A DNA stretch of 64,000 bases, taken from contig NC_045146.1 of NCBI RefSeq assembly GCF_008831285.2, positions 5,468,972 through 5,532,971 of the forward strand, read 5' to 3'. Numbering within the stretch: position 1 is the stretch's first letter; every line of letters begins with the position of its first letter. This stretch comes from Nymphaea colorata (Eukaryota > Streptophyta > Magnoliopsida > Nymphaeales > Nymphaeaceae). This document shows, in pieces, positions 27,801 through 40,972 of this stretch. Under the pieces are notes generated by a model. It made no database searches. It was not told the origin of the DNA and saw nothing but the letters and a program-made list of their open reading frames with translations. A program made the position numbers and the translations under genes.

Positions 27801-29554
27801 TTGCGAAAGGCGATTTATGGTCTGAAACAGAGTCCTCGAGCTTGGTTTCAGAAATTGTCAGAGAATATTGAGAATGAGGGCTTCAGACGTTCTTCGGCCG
27901 ACCATTCCCTCTTTGTCAAGAAGACTTCTACAGGTACGGTGATAGTTCTTGTCTATGTTGATGATATCATTGTTACAGGGGATGATGATAAGGGGATTTT
28001 CAACATCAAGGATGTCCTTGGACAACACTTTGTCACCAAGGACCTTGGTGAACTACGTTATTTCCTTGGTATTGAGTTTGCCAGAAATCAAAAGGGCCTT
28101 ATCATGTGCCAGAGGAAATACGTTACTGATGTTTTGCAAGAGACAGGGATGCTGGGGTGTCGGCCTGCATCCACGCCTATGGATATCAATACCCGCTTGT
28201 ATGATGATGATACTGAAGATGTTGATGCGAGACAGTATAGAGGGATTGTTGGGAAGCTCCTATACATCACTGTTACTCGACCTGACATTGCCTATGCTGT
28301 TAGCAGAGTGAGTCAATTTATGGATAAGCCCAAGAAAGTTCATTGGGATGCTGCTATGATGATTCTTAGGTATCTAAAGAATTCACCAGGAACGGGACTC
28401 TTCTTTCAGAATGGTACCTCACTCACTATATCTGTGTATGTTGATGCCGACTATGCAGGATGCCCCTCGGACAGAAAATCCACTACTGGATTTTGTGTGT
28501 TTATTGGATCCAACTTGGTTACATGGAAGAGTAAGAAGCAAACTGTGGTTGCCAGATCAAGTGCAGAATCTGAGTATAGAGCTATGGCTCAGGGTACCGC
28601 TGAAGTTATGTGGGTTAGATCCCTGATGTTGGATCTTACTGTCGAAGTGCCTCTTCCTATGCAACTGTTATGTGATAACAAAGCTGCACTGTTTATTGCT
28701 AATAATCCGGCTTTTCATGAAAGAACCAAGCATGTTGAAGTAGATTGTCACTATACTAGAGACATGATTCAAAAGGGGTTTGTAAGTACCTCACACATTT
28801 CAACTACAGGGCAAACGGCTGATATCTTTACTAAGGCTCTTGCAAGGGGACCATTCCAAAGCTGTTGTTCCAAGTTGAGCCTATTTGACATATACGCTCC
28901 AACTTGAGGGGGAGTGTTAAGATGTGTTTATATTCAGTTTTAGGTTTAAGAGGGTACTTTTGTAATAACTTTTCCTTTAGATGGTTCTCTTGTAACTTCT
29001 CTCTCTCCTCTAGTCTATATAAAGAGGAGTTAGGGCAGATTTCGAGGTTAATCAAAGATTATTCTTTCTAATCTTATCAACCACTAAGTGCTTTTACTCC
29101 TTCAAGTAATTAGATTTTTCCCAACAAAGATGCATAATCTAGAAGTAGATTTCCTATCTTCAATTGTTCAAGTATAGTCAACATCCTTATAGGCCATGGC
29201 ATCAAGAGAATCACTTTTTTGAAATAGTTATTTCCATGGTGCAGATTTAAGATACTTGTGTACCATCAAGGCTCCTTCCCAATAAACCTTTTTAGGTTTT
29301 ACCATAAACTGGCTTAGCTTTCCTACAGCTTGATATATATATCAAGGTGTGTCACTGTTACAAGTTTGCCAGTCAGTGAACAATATGATTTGCTTTCTAC
29401 CTGTTTAGAGTTTCGGTCATATAGATGGACCTGATGATTTAGATGGACCTGATGATTCATAGAAAAGTTTGCAGGTTTAGCACCAAACATCTTGTCTTTT
29501 AAGGCAGATTGTTGCGTGAGACCTGTTAGAATGTTAGAATGTATGCATTCTAAA

Positions 29555-29591
<37 letters not shown>

Positions 29592-32500
29592 ATATTAGGA
29601 TACTTATGTAATTTTTCCTTTTTTATGTATTTTTACTTTCCCTTTTTTACCCCCTTTCTTTCTCTTTATTCCCTAAAGGGGACTAGTCCCAACGGCTAGA
29701 ATTCTAGCAATTGGAACTAGTCCCAACGACTAGCCCTCTTCTTCCTTTTGTTCTCTCCTCTATAAATAGTGTATATTCCCCTCTTTTTAGTTCATGGCTT
29801 TTTAAGCCATTTCTTGTTTCATTGTTGAATATCAATACATGTTTCTTTATCCTCTTGTTAGAGGTCTCTTGTGTATTGCCTTGTTGAGTTTGTGGGAGTT
29901 TCAACAGTGATATTCTTGAAGTATTTGCCTTGTTTGGGCCTGATTTACATGGTATCAGAGCTAGGTTTTGGCTATTCATCTTGTTGTCCTTCAGTTTGAA
30001 GTTTCAGCTCTTATTCCTTCTTTGGAGCTGTGAAGCACTCCAAGTGCTCGACGTTATTGCTGGCTGAGATTTGACACAAGAAGGTGCTGTTTTGCCGACC
30101 TCTATTGGTGGTGAAGATTGTGGCTGATGTGCTGGTTTGCTGATTTGCTGGCCTCTATTGGTGGTGAAGATTGTGGCTGTTTTCTTCATTTTTTCATCAT
30201 CTCAAACATACAAGTTTTACACAAGAAGAAGGGTGACTGTTTTCTTTTATTGTCGTGGACTTCTTTTCACGTGGCAACTAGATTCGTCATAACTTGTAAG
30301 TGGATCTACCTTGTTGATTGTGCTCATGGATGACAAAGTCTCATCTCTTCCATTTTTCAAACTCTCATCAACAAACTATATACAATGGGCTAGAACTATG
30401 AAACATTTTATTCGTAGTAAATGCCTTGGGGACTAGTTGATAGGACAAAACTTGAACCGCAACTAGTCTTTACTAAAGTTGTAAAGTTGTTGATGGAAGA
30501 GCTATGGAATTGGACGGAGCCGAAAAAGAAAAAGTAGTGGCTGAATACAACAAGAAATGGGAAGAATGGAGTGTTGGTCATCACCAAATTATTACTTGGA
30601 TCTTGACTTGTGTCGACAATGCTACTAGCGGGCAAATGTCTAAATTAAATTCTGCCCTAGAAGCTTGGGAATATCTAAAGAAAACTCATATCATGAGAGA
30701 TGTTGCTTATATGCATCATGTGCAACTCAAAATTCACAATCTCCAACAAGGAGATAGATCCATTAAAGATTATGTGGCTGAAATGGATCAATTGTATGAT
30801 GAATTGAGTATTTTTGAACCACATTGGACACAAGATCTTGTTCTTAGAGAAAAGCAAATACAACGTGACAAGTTTTATAAGTTTATCATAGGTCTTAGAC
30901 CCGATTTTGATAGTGTTAAAACCGCTTTACTCCATCATTCTAAAACACCATCTATGATGAGGCTATTGCGGAGCTTCAAATGGAAGACAATCGACTTTGT
31001 CTTGATAAAGAGAAGGTCAACAATGTGCTTGCTATATCTAGGCCGGGGGCCCATTTCAGACCTTATAGACCTCCTCACTTCAATCGTACAAATGAAGGAG
31101 CAAGAAGAAAAATGATTTGCTATCATTGTCAAGAAGAAGGACATACCAAGCCTAGATGTCCAAAACTTAGAATTTTTGACAAAAGAAGCAATGTTGCGGC
31201 TCCAATTCAAGAAGAAAGGAAAGAAGCAAGCTCATTTCAACTTGATCAACTCATAAGTGCTCTTCAACCCAAGCTCATTGAAGCTATTCAACTTTTACTA
31301 AAGGGAGGAGGCACACCTTCAACTTTGGGTGCTACCTGGCATCTACTTCTTCGAGTAAGTATTCTTGGATTATTGATTCGGGTGCATCTTTTCATATGGC
31401 TCATTGTTGATCCCTTCTCATCGAATGCACTAAAACTGACTCTTATTCTTTTGTGAAAACGGCGGATGGTACCTCCCTTGAAATTGATTCTATTGAAAAT
31501 CTTGACCTAGCTTTTGAACCCAAAACTTTAAAAGTACCTCAAGTAAGGTACATTCCTAAATTAAACTTAAATAGTTAAATTTATTGTCTGTTTCTCAAAT
31601 AGCCGACTTTGGTTTTGATATAATCTTCTCACAATACAAATGTTTGATACAGGACTGTGTATCCAAGAAGACGATTGGGGAAGGTTTTAGAACAAATGAT
31701 CTCTACTACATAGAGTTTTTGGACCTTTCAAGACCATCTTGCAAAATCTCCGAAGAATGTGACATTCAAACTTGGCATCAATGACTTGGACATTCCAATA
31801 TAGAAAAAATGTCTCTTCCCTTCATGGAGAATTTTTGTAAAAAGAACTTTTATTGTGATGATTGTATTATGGCAAAAATGAAAGCCTTACCTTTTGATAA
31901 TAGAAATTTTATTGCCCAAAAATCTTTTGATTTGGTGCATTCGGATGTGTGGGGACCCGCTTCTATTATGTCAAAAGGAAGATTATTGTATTGTGATCTT
32001 TATTGATGATTATTCTAGGCGTACTTGGGTTTACTTTCTCAAACACAAATCGGAGGTTTTTACAAACTTTAAGAATTTTTACAACATGATCTATACCCAA
32101 TTTGGCTCAAATATCAAAGTCTTTAGAAGTTATTCGGGAGGAGAATTTATGTCAAATGAATTTCAACAATTTCTAAAAGAAAAAGGCATTGTTCATCAAA
32201 GATCTTGTACTAACACTCAACAACAAAACGGAGTGGCCGAGCGTAAACATAGACACATTATTGAAACTACTAGAGCTCTTCTTTTATTTAAAAATGTTCC
32301 CAAAAACTTTTGGGCTGATGCTGTTTTGACTTCAACCTATTTAATTAATAGAATGTCTACCAAACTTTTGAAACATATTTCTCCTTTTGAAAAACTTCAC
32401 CATGTTAAACCTAATTAGAAGACTTAAAATCTTTGGTTGCAAACGTTTTGTGAGTGATAAAGACTGTTGAGAAAAAGTTTTGTTTTGAGGTTTTCTGTAT

Positions 32501-35500
32501 GTTGGACTTTATTGTTAGGTAGTTTTCTGAATTTTTCAATACTTATTGGACTCTTTATGTAAAGGGTTAAACATAACCCTAATCAGTCTTTTTATTATAT
32601 TAGAAGTGTGGGAGCCGTAACAAGTTAACGAGCTCTCTTCTCTCTCGTTCTCTCTTCTCTACCTTCTCTCAACTATTTCTCTCCTCTCCGTCATCATTCT
32701 TGCTGGTTTTACACTGAAGATCAACATGGTATCGGATCGGACAGTCTTGGGGACCCTGATAAAGCTGTTCTAAACCAGCAAGTTCCCTCGTTCTCCTATT
32801 CTTCATCAACGTCTGGGTGTTGTCTATGTTTTTTTGACTGAAAAACATAAAAAGGTATTTCTCAGCCTGTCGAGGGTTAGGGTTTTGATCATAAATATGT
32901 AAATCTGTAGACGTGATTAGAAACCCTAACCCATGTCGATTGCAGTTGGTGGTAGAACCTCTAGCATGTGTAGACAGTTTTTTTTGTCGCTTGAAGATAA
33001 ACATATGAGTTAATTTCTGCTGCAAATGTGTGCCTGTCGTGGAATTCCAAAGCTTGACGTGATGTTGCAGAAATAATGTGTTGCAAGTCAGCAAATTTGT
33101 TCTTTGGTGTTTAGTTGCTGTCGCAGTGGGATTCTGCCTCTTTTCTTTTGTGTATAGTTGCTATTGCAGTAGAATTCTGTTGTGGTGTTGCAAAAAGAAC
33201 AAAGGGGACAAAATTAAGAATAAGATTCAACCGTGGAATAGCAGTGGATATTCTTCTTTGGGTTGATTATCTTCACATCGTATTAAGTAAGATTCAATCG
33301 CCTGTGGTCTTCTATATTTGTGTATCTTCAAGGATCTAATTAAGATGTTTGGGCCAGAACTTTCATGCTTTCAGTCGTTGGACATAGAAAGAAATATATA
33401 TTAGAAGAAGATGAACCAACAGAAAAAATTGTCAAGTATGCACAGTGGGAGGAAGAAAACATCATAATTAGCGCTTGGCTTATGAATAGCACTCGGCCTC
33501 ATATAGCTGCTGGGCTTTGCTATTATAATACAATTAAAGATATGTGGAATTTTCTTCGGCAGACATACTCTCAAGACATGAACATCAAGACATGAACATC
33601 AACAAAATTCTACAAGTTCAGCAAGAACTATTACAAATGGAGCAAGGTGACATGAATTTAACCGAATACTTTACGAAATCGAAGTTTACTTATGAAAAGA
33701 TGAACTCTTTAAAACCTCCCTGCAAGCATTGTCTCAAATCTCGCATGGAGCAAATGATAGTGGTTAAATTTCTAGGTGGACTATCATCAAATTATTCTAC
33801 AGCCAATGCTCAAATGCTTACAGGGTCAGATTTTGCTGATCTTTTACTGATCTTGAGGAGGCCTTCAACAGGTTAAATAGATTGGCTGTTACTCTTCCTC
33901 CATCTACAAATAATTCATAGCCGTCTGCACTTGCCTCATTTGGAGGAGGACGAAATGCACACTAGTCTTCTCGTGGTACTAGGAGGATGGGAAAGACTCC
34001 AATGCACTTATTGTGGTCGTCTTGGTCACTTAGAGGACAGGTGCTGGAACAAAGTGGGTAAACCGAACACATCTGCGTCCACAGCTGTGACATCCTCATC
34101 CATTCCAGCTCCAAACTCACAGTCCACTAGTATGGTTCCTAAGGTGAATCCAACTGCTGCTTCGGTAGATGCCACTTCTCTCAAGTTAATTCTGGCTGAA
34201 CTTGACTTAATTATGGAGCATCGATCAAATACTGCACCTTCCACCTCATCGACTTCTCCTGCTATCACAAATTTAGCATTTTCTGCAGGTAGAACTCCTT
34301 CTAATGGCTGTTGGATAATTGATTATGGAGCATCTAAACACTTTTGTGGAGATACTAGTATTTCAAACTTGCAGAAATTTTATCCCTCACAATATGTTCG
34401 ATTAACGGATGGAAGACTATCTCCGGTTGAAGGACTTGGAGATGTCTGCCTATCTCCATCTTTACATGTTCATGAAGTGCTATATACCCCTGAATTCCAA
34501 AAGAACTTGTTATCTGTAAGCAAAATTACTAAGGAGATGAATTGTCGAGTTATTTTTGACCCGGGTACTTATGTATTTCAGGACCTAACGTGTTTACAAA
34601 ATACCGTCTCAGTTCATCCCATTTCATCAGATCGGGGATGTGATATGGTTCCGAAGGATGAACCGGATATGGACAGTTCTAATAAGATCGCATTCTTGAA
34701 CAAAAACCCGGAAGAAGTTTTCATGAGTGCTCCTCCTGGTTTTGACCTACCTCAAAACGAAGTTTTACGTCTTTAGAAAGTCCTTTATGGGTTAAAACAA
34801 GCTCCCAAGGCTTGGTTTGACAAGTTTAGTGGTGTCATGTTTAATCAAGGTTTTCAGTCTTGCTACTCTGATATTGCCATGTTTGTTAAAACCACCTCCG
34901 TAAGTGTAATGGTTTTATTATTGTATGTTGATGATGTAGAGATACGAACAAGAAGAAGAGGAAGAGAAGCAATGATCACGATGTAACGTGGAAAACCCTC
35001 AACACGAGGGAGAAAAAACCACGAATGAGGAGGAGTTGGTGCCCACTAGCAGCCAGACTCTCTCTCTCTTAAGATTATCATTAACTCTTAAGGATTAGGG
35101 TTACATGACTTAAGTAGAGCCCAAAACGGGCTACAAGGCGGGTCGGGTATGGATCCGGACCCGAAACCCACAATCTATCAACACTCCCCCTCAAGTTGGG
35201 CGTACATATCAAACATGCCCAACTTGGATACATTCCTCTCAAATGAAGCTGAAGGAAGAGCTTTCGTCAGAACATCAGCAGTTTGGTCTTCAGACTTCAT
35301 GTAAGGTAAGATCAACTCTTTCGCATCAATCCTTTCCCGAATGAAGTGACGATCAATTTCAACATGTTTTGTTCTGTCGTGAAGTACAGGATTGTTGGCT
35401 AAGTTGATTGCAGACTTGTTATCACAATACATCTTCATAGGTCCTTCAATCTCTATTCCAATGTCAGTCAACAATATCTTCAACCATAATAACTCTGACA

Positions 35501-38500
35501 CTCCCATAGCAACTGCCCTATATTCTGCCTCTGCACTGGATCTAGAGCAAACATCCTGTCTCTTGCTCCTCCATACAACAAGGTTTCCTCCCAAGTAGAC
35601 ACAGTACCCTGTAGTGGATCGTCTGGTATCACCATAACCTGCCCAATCCGCATCAGAATAGCCCTCGATTTCCACAGTCTCTTGTTTCACATACAGGAGT
35701 CCCTTACCAGGATTTTTCTTCAGGTAGCATAGCACTCTGTCCACAGCCTTCAGATGTGCATCGGTTGGCGCATGCATGAATTGGCTCAAAACATTCACCG
35801 CAAAGGTGATATCAGGTCTCGTGAGGGTAAGATAAATTAGCTTCCCAACCAAACGTTGATATCTTCCTTTGTCTTCTTCACAGAGAGGCTTTCCATCTCT
35901 GAGACTCAACTTGTGCCCAGTGTCAAAAGGGGTAGGAGTAGGTCTACATCCCAATTTACCAGTTTCTTCCAGCAGGTCTAATGTATATTTCCTTTGGTTT
36001 AGTACAAGACCAGTACTAGACCTAGCAACCTCCATACCAAGAAAATACCTTAGTTTTCCAAGATCTTTGAGGTCGAATTCTGTAGCCAGTAACCCTTTTA
36101 GCTTGATAATCTCTTCCTCATCATCTCCAGTAACAATCATGTCATCTACGTAGACGAGCAGGAGAGTAACCTTGCTCTCCTTCTTCTTCACAAACAGAGT
36201 CTGATCTCCATTTCCTTGTTTGTATCCATGACATATCATCACTCTTCTCAGTCGTTCAAACCACGCTCTGGGCGATTGCTTAAGGCCATACAATGCCTTT
36301 TTCAGCTTACAACACATTTCTGGTTCTTCATATCCTGGAGGCATATGCATATATACTTCTTCTTCGAGGTCACCATTGAGGAATGCATTCTTAACATCCA
36401 GTTGATACATCTTCCACTCCTTCATCACAGCTAGGGATATAACCACCCTCACAGTCTTCATTTTCGCAACAGGAGCAAAGGTTTCCAAGTAATCAATTCC
36501 ATATTTCTGGCTAAACCCCTTGGCCACAAGTCGAGCTTTATATCTTTCAACACTCCCATCTGGTTTGTACTTGATGGTATACACCCATTTGGATCCAACT
36601 AGGTGAGCGGCTTCAGGAATCTTCACCACTTCCCATGTCAAGTTTCTTCTTAGGGCATCTATTTCTTCTTTCATTGCATCGGCCCACTTGGAGTCACTTT
36701 GAGCTTCAGCGACAGTCCTGGGAATCACAGCCAAAGAAAGAGTAGAAACAAAACACTTGTAATCTTTCCCAAGTCTGGAATAAGAAACAAAATTACCAAT
36801 AGGGTGTTGAGTACATGACCTGACACCCTTTCTCAGGGCAATGGGAAGATCGTCATTCTTCTTTTCAACCTCATCATGGGTCTCCACGGTCTCCTCGGTA
36901 GGACTTGGTTCATCCAGGGAAGGAGTGGCATTGGGATTGGAAGTAGATCTAGCATCACAAGTCATCACCTCTGTCCGAGTACCTCGTCTAGAGTAGAACT
37001 GTCCAAACAACTGAGGGCCTTCCTTCTCAATGCTATTGTCACCCCTTTCCTCATTCTCAGGCACATCAACAGTATTAAGTGATTCTGTTTTCTTGTAGTC
37101 CAAAAAATCTATAAACTGAAGTTCCTGTCTCTGAGAATACTCTTCCCTGCCCACAGACTGCTCCCCCTGAAGAGGATTCACACCAAAGTAAGAGGCATGT
37201 TCCAAGAAGGTAACATCCCTCGTAACATAAGCTCGACCAGTAATAGGATCAATACATTTGTATCCTTTTTGCGTAGGGGAGTATCCAACAAAGACACCTT
37301 TGATAGACCTAGGATCAAGTTTCTTGACATTTGGACTGTGATCATGGATAAAACATACACAACCAAAAACACGAGGAGGAAGAGGAAATGGTGGACGACT
37401 GCCAGGAAGCAACGAGTGGGGAGTCCTACCATTCAAAACACGACTGGGCATGCGGTTAATAAGATAGGCACTAGTAAGAACTGCATCACCCCAATAGTGT
37501 TTAGGAAGATTTCTCTGAAACAAAAGAGCCCTGGTGACATTAAGAAGTTGACGATTTTTCCTTTCAGCTACCCCATTTTGAGGGGGGGTGTAACTACAGG
37601 ATGTCTCGTGAACAATCCCCCGTTGTCTAAGAAACTCCTCAACAGGCCGACACATGTACTCACGGGCATTATCGGACCTGAAAGTTTTAACATTCGCACC
37701 ATACTGGGTATGCACAAGAAGAATAAATGTCTCGATGATTCGAGGAACCTCGCTGCGGTCTTTTAACAAGTATATAAATGTAGCACGAGAGAAATCATCA
37801 ATGAAAGTGATAAAATACTGGAAACCTTGACGGGTATGAATGCCCGAAGGTCCCCATACATCAGAGTGAATCAGAGAAAAAGCTTCATTAGCACAACTAG
37901 AAGAAAGAGGGTACGAAGCCCTCACATGTTTGGCAAACTGACAAACATCACAAGAAATAGAAGACATATCAAAGGAGGAACACAAGTCTGGAAACAAATG
38001 TTTCAAAATCCCAAAAGGTAAATGCCCAAAACGTTCATGCTAGTACATAAAAGACTGAAGACAATCTTCTCTTCTCTTATCTGTCTTGCGGATCGCTGTC
38101 AACAGAGCAGTAGCCACACGTATGGGAAGACGATATAATCCATCAGAAGCTAAACCAATCCCAATCCTCTTCCCTGTCACCAAGTCCTGCAAAACACAAC
38201 GATCGGCAGAGAATATAAGTTCACAATTCAATTCTTTAGTAAGTCTACTGACTGATAAGAGATTTAAAGGAAACTGGGGAACATGTAAAGCGCCCTGCAC
38301 ATGAAATTTGTCCAACAAGGACAGAGTGCCTTCGCCTGCCACACAGGTAGAGGAACCATCTGCAAGAGAAACACGTTCCCTTCCCGAGGACAACTTATAC
38401 TCATGAAACAATTTTGGATTACCTGTCATGTGATGAGTAGCACCACTATCGACAATCCATTCCCCCACAGAAGAGTTACCTTGATTGCCAATAGCTGCAA

Positions 38501-40888
38501 GAGCATGATTAGCTGTAGTTCCCTCTGAGGTCTCAGTCTTGTTGACATCGAGCCTGCCCAAATAAGCCCTTAGTTCACGAAGCTGGTCAGCAGAAATGGA
38601 GACTTTTTCTCCACTAGAGGCTTGCACCTCAGACACGGGCGTTCTCCCAGTCAAAGATCTCCCTCTGTTCCCCTTCTTTTCTGGATGAAGATCCCAGCAA
38701 TAATCCACAGTGTGACCTGTCTTCTTGCAGTGAGTGCACCGGCGAAGAGACCTAGATGGGCCGCCAGGACCACGACTCACGAGAGCAGATCTCTCGTTAT
38801 AGGGCACAAGTTCCCTCTTCCCTTCTTTTGTAACAAGCCTTCGCTGTTCTTCCGCTTCAACACAGGAGTACACATCTTCAATACTGGACACCTCCCCTGA
38901 ATTCAAAATCTGACTTCGAACACCTTCAAACTCATCATTTAAACCTGCTAAAAATAGGAACACCCTGTTTTCCCATTCATGAGCAACATAGAGCGCCTGA
39001 TCATGGGGACAATGCCAAGGAATATCAGAATGATAGTCAAGCTCTTCCCACTTGGCTTTCAAAGCCCCATAGTACTCTGCAACAGACGAGGTCCCTTGTC
39101 GAATGCCATAGACTGTCTTCATTACTTGGTAAGTACGAATTGCGGTCTTCTTTTGGCCATACATTTGCTCGAGGACCACCCACATGTCTCTAGCAGTCTT
39201 CTTCCGAAGGATAAGGGGCTGAATATCGGCGGAAACGGAATTGACAATCCAAGTTTTCACTTGATTATCCTCAAGAAACCAAGTATGCCACACATCACTT
39301 GTTCTTGCTGGTTCGGGGTTGCTCCCATCAATATAGGCCATGCGACCACGGCCAGCAATCCCCATGGTCATAGCAGGCGACCACGAGAAATAATTATCCT
39401 TGGTGAGGCGAAGAGTGATGACCTGCATGGGAACATTCTCCGTTCTAAAAGCCCCTATTTCAGTGGGATTGGTGTTGACGGTTGACGAGGAAGAGGCTGC
39501 CATAATCACAGACCAGTAGGCAGCAAGGGCAGCAAGAAGCAATCACACGATACAACACCAAAAAACGGACAGAGAGCAGGAAACAGAACCAGGCAAAGCG
39601 GCGCGGCGCTGGGCGGGAACAGACCAGGCAGTCGGCGCGGCGCTGGGCGGAAACAGACCAGGCAGAGCGGCACGGCGCCGGAAAAGGACACGGCGTTGGG
39701 CGGAAAAAGACCGCTGCTGGACAGGTCGTCGTTTGGGCAGGCCGACGCTGGGCGGAAGCAGCAGAACGGGAACGCCGCTGGGCAGGCCGACGCTGGGCGG
39801 AAGCGGCTGCGCTAATCAGGGCGTCGCTGGGCCGGTTGTCGCTAGGCGGAGACGGCGGAATCCTGATCGGCGTTGATCAGGGCGGCGCTGGGCGGAGACG
39901 GCGGCGGGACGACAGACGACGCTCGGGCACGAGCGTCGGGCACGGGCGAGACGATGAACAGTGTCGGGCGATTCTCCTCTAACACGGGCAAAAGACAACC
40001 AAAAACGCCGGAACTTCACGGCTCTGATACCATGTAGAGATACGAACAAGAAGAAGAGGAAGAGAAGCAATGATCACGATGTAACGTGGAAAACCCTCAA
40101 CACGAGGGAGAAAAAACCACGAATGAGGAGGAGTTGGTGCCCACTAGCAGCCAGACTCTCTCTCTCTTAAGATTATCATTAACTCTTAAGGATTAGGGTT
40201 ACATGACTTAAGTAGAGCCCAAAACGGGCTACAAGGCGGGTCGGGTATGGATCCGGACCCGAAACCCACAATCTATCAACAGATGATATGGTTATTACTG
40301 GGAGTGATGATGAAGGGATTATAGAGGTAAAACATTTTCTTAAGAAATGTTTTTAAATAACTGATTTGGGAAGACTAACATATTTTCTTGGAATTGAAGT
40401 TGCTTATAGCAAACAAGGTTATCTTCTTTTGAAAAAGAAGTTTACTAGTGAATTAGTTGACAGAACAGGTATCTTAGATGACAAAGTTGTGGATGTAAAT
40501 CAGGTCCAACCAATGATAATGCTTCTATAATGTCACACTTGAAGCTTCCTCCAACCCAACAAAGTAATACTCAAGAGACCACACTAAAGAGGAACAAAGA
40601 ACAAATATTGATTCTAATAAACACATCAAGAAGTGGCTAAAAAGTCATACCTATTACACTAGAGGATATACACTATTTATAAGGAAGAAAACAAAAGAGA
40701 AGAGAGAGCTAGCCATTGAAGACTAGTTCCAAAGGCTAGAATTCTAGCCGTTGGGACTAGTCTCCCTTTGGGTCCCCTTTGGATAAAATCAGAACGGGGC
40801 AGGGGTAAAACAGGAAAAATACATAAAAGAAAAAGACAAAAAGAAAGTGAAAAGTTACATAAATATCCTAAGTACCCAAACCAATAAA

Positions 40889-40972
<84 letters not shown>

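Larger units (their letters stand above)
23905..29084 (+). mobile_element. Copia element F, complete and apparently intact
   Basis: Ty1-copia element at 23910-29079 with perfect 5-bp duplication ACCAC (23905-23909, 29080-29084). The 165-bp LTRs show no difference by eye. Primer-binding site at 24075, leader rich in CCG/CTG, one open polyprotein of 1,401 residues, and a polypurine tract GAGGGGGAG (28906-28914). It sits in the RNase H region of I. All visible parts needed for autonomous transposition are present. It is a different family from B/D. Confidence 0.96.
23542..29509 (-). pseudogene. Pol remnant of element I, split by F
   Basis: RNase H residues ([25 protein letters not shown]) on the - strand at about 23706-23909 continue after F at 29085 with a degraded GKNLIT-RSK stretch, then RT sequence. 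Several stops. J begins at 29510. Confidence 0.8.
34930..40286 (-). mobile_element. Copia element D, very recent, one nonsense codon
   Basis: Element at 34935-40281 with perfect 5-bp duplication GATGA (34930-34934, 40282-40286). The 249-bp LTRs show no difference by eye. Primer site at 40020-40032, polypurine tract at 35184-35194, GC-rich repetitive leader, and a complete gag-pol frame broken by a single TAG. It lies in the RT active-site codons of C. Sister copy of B. Confidence 0.96.

Noticed and set aside
35392-37766. Plus-strand open frames across element D, mirrored in B and E
   Set aside because: They are antisense shadows of the gag-pol frame and recur only because the coding strand is conserved.
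38040-38042. Programmed stop-codon readthrough between protease and integrase in D
   Set aside because: The sister copy B has TGG at this codon and the following bases do not match the known CARYYA readthrough context, so a point mutation is simpler.
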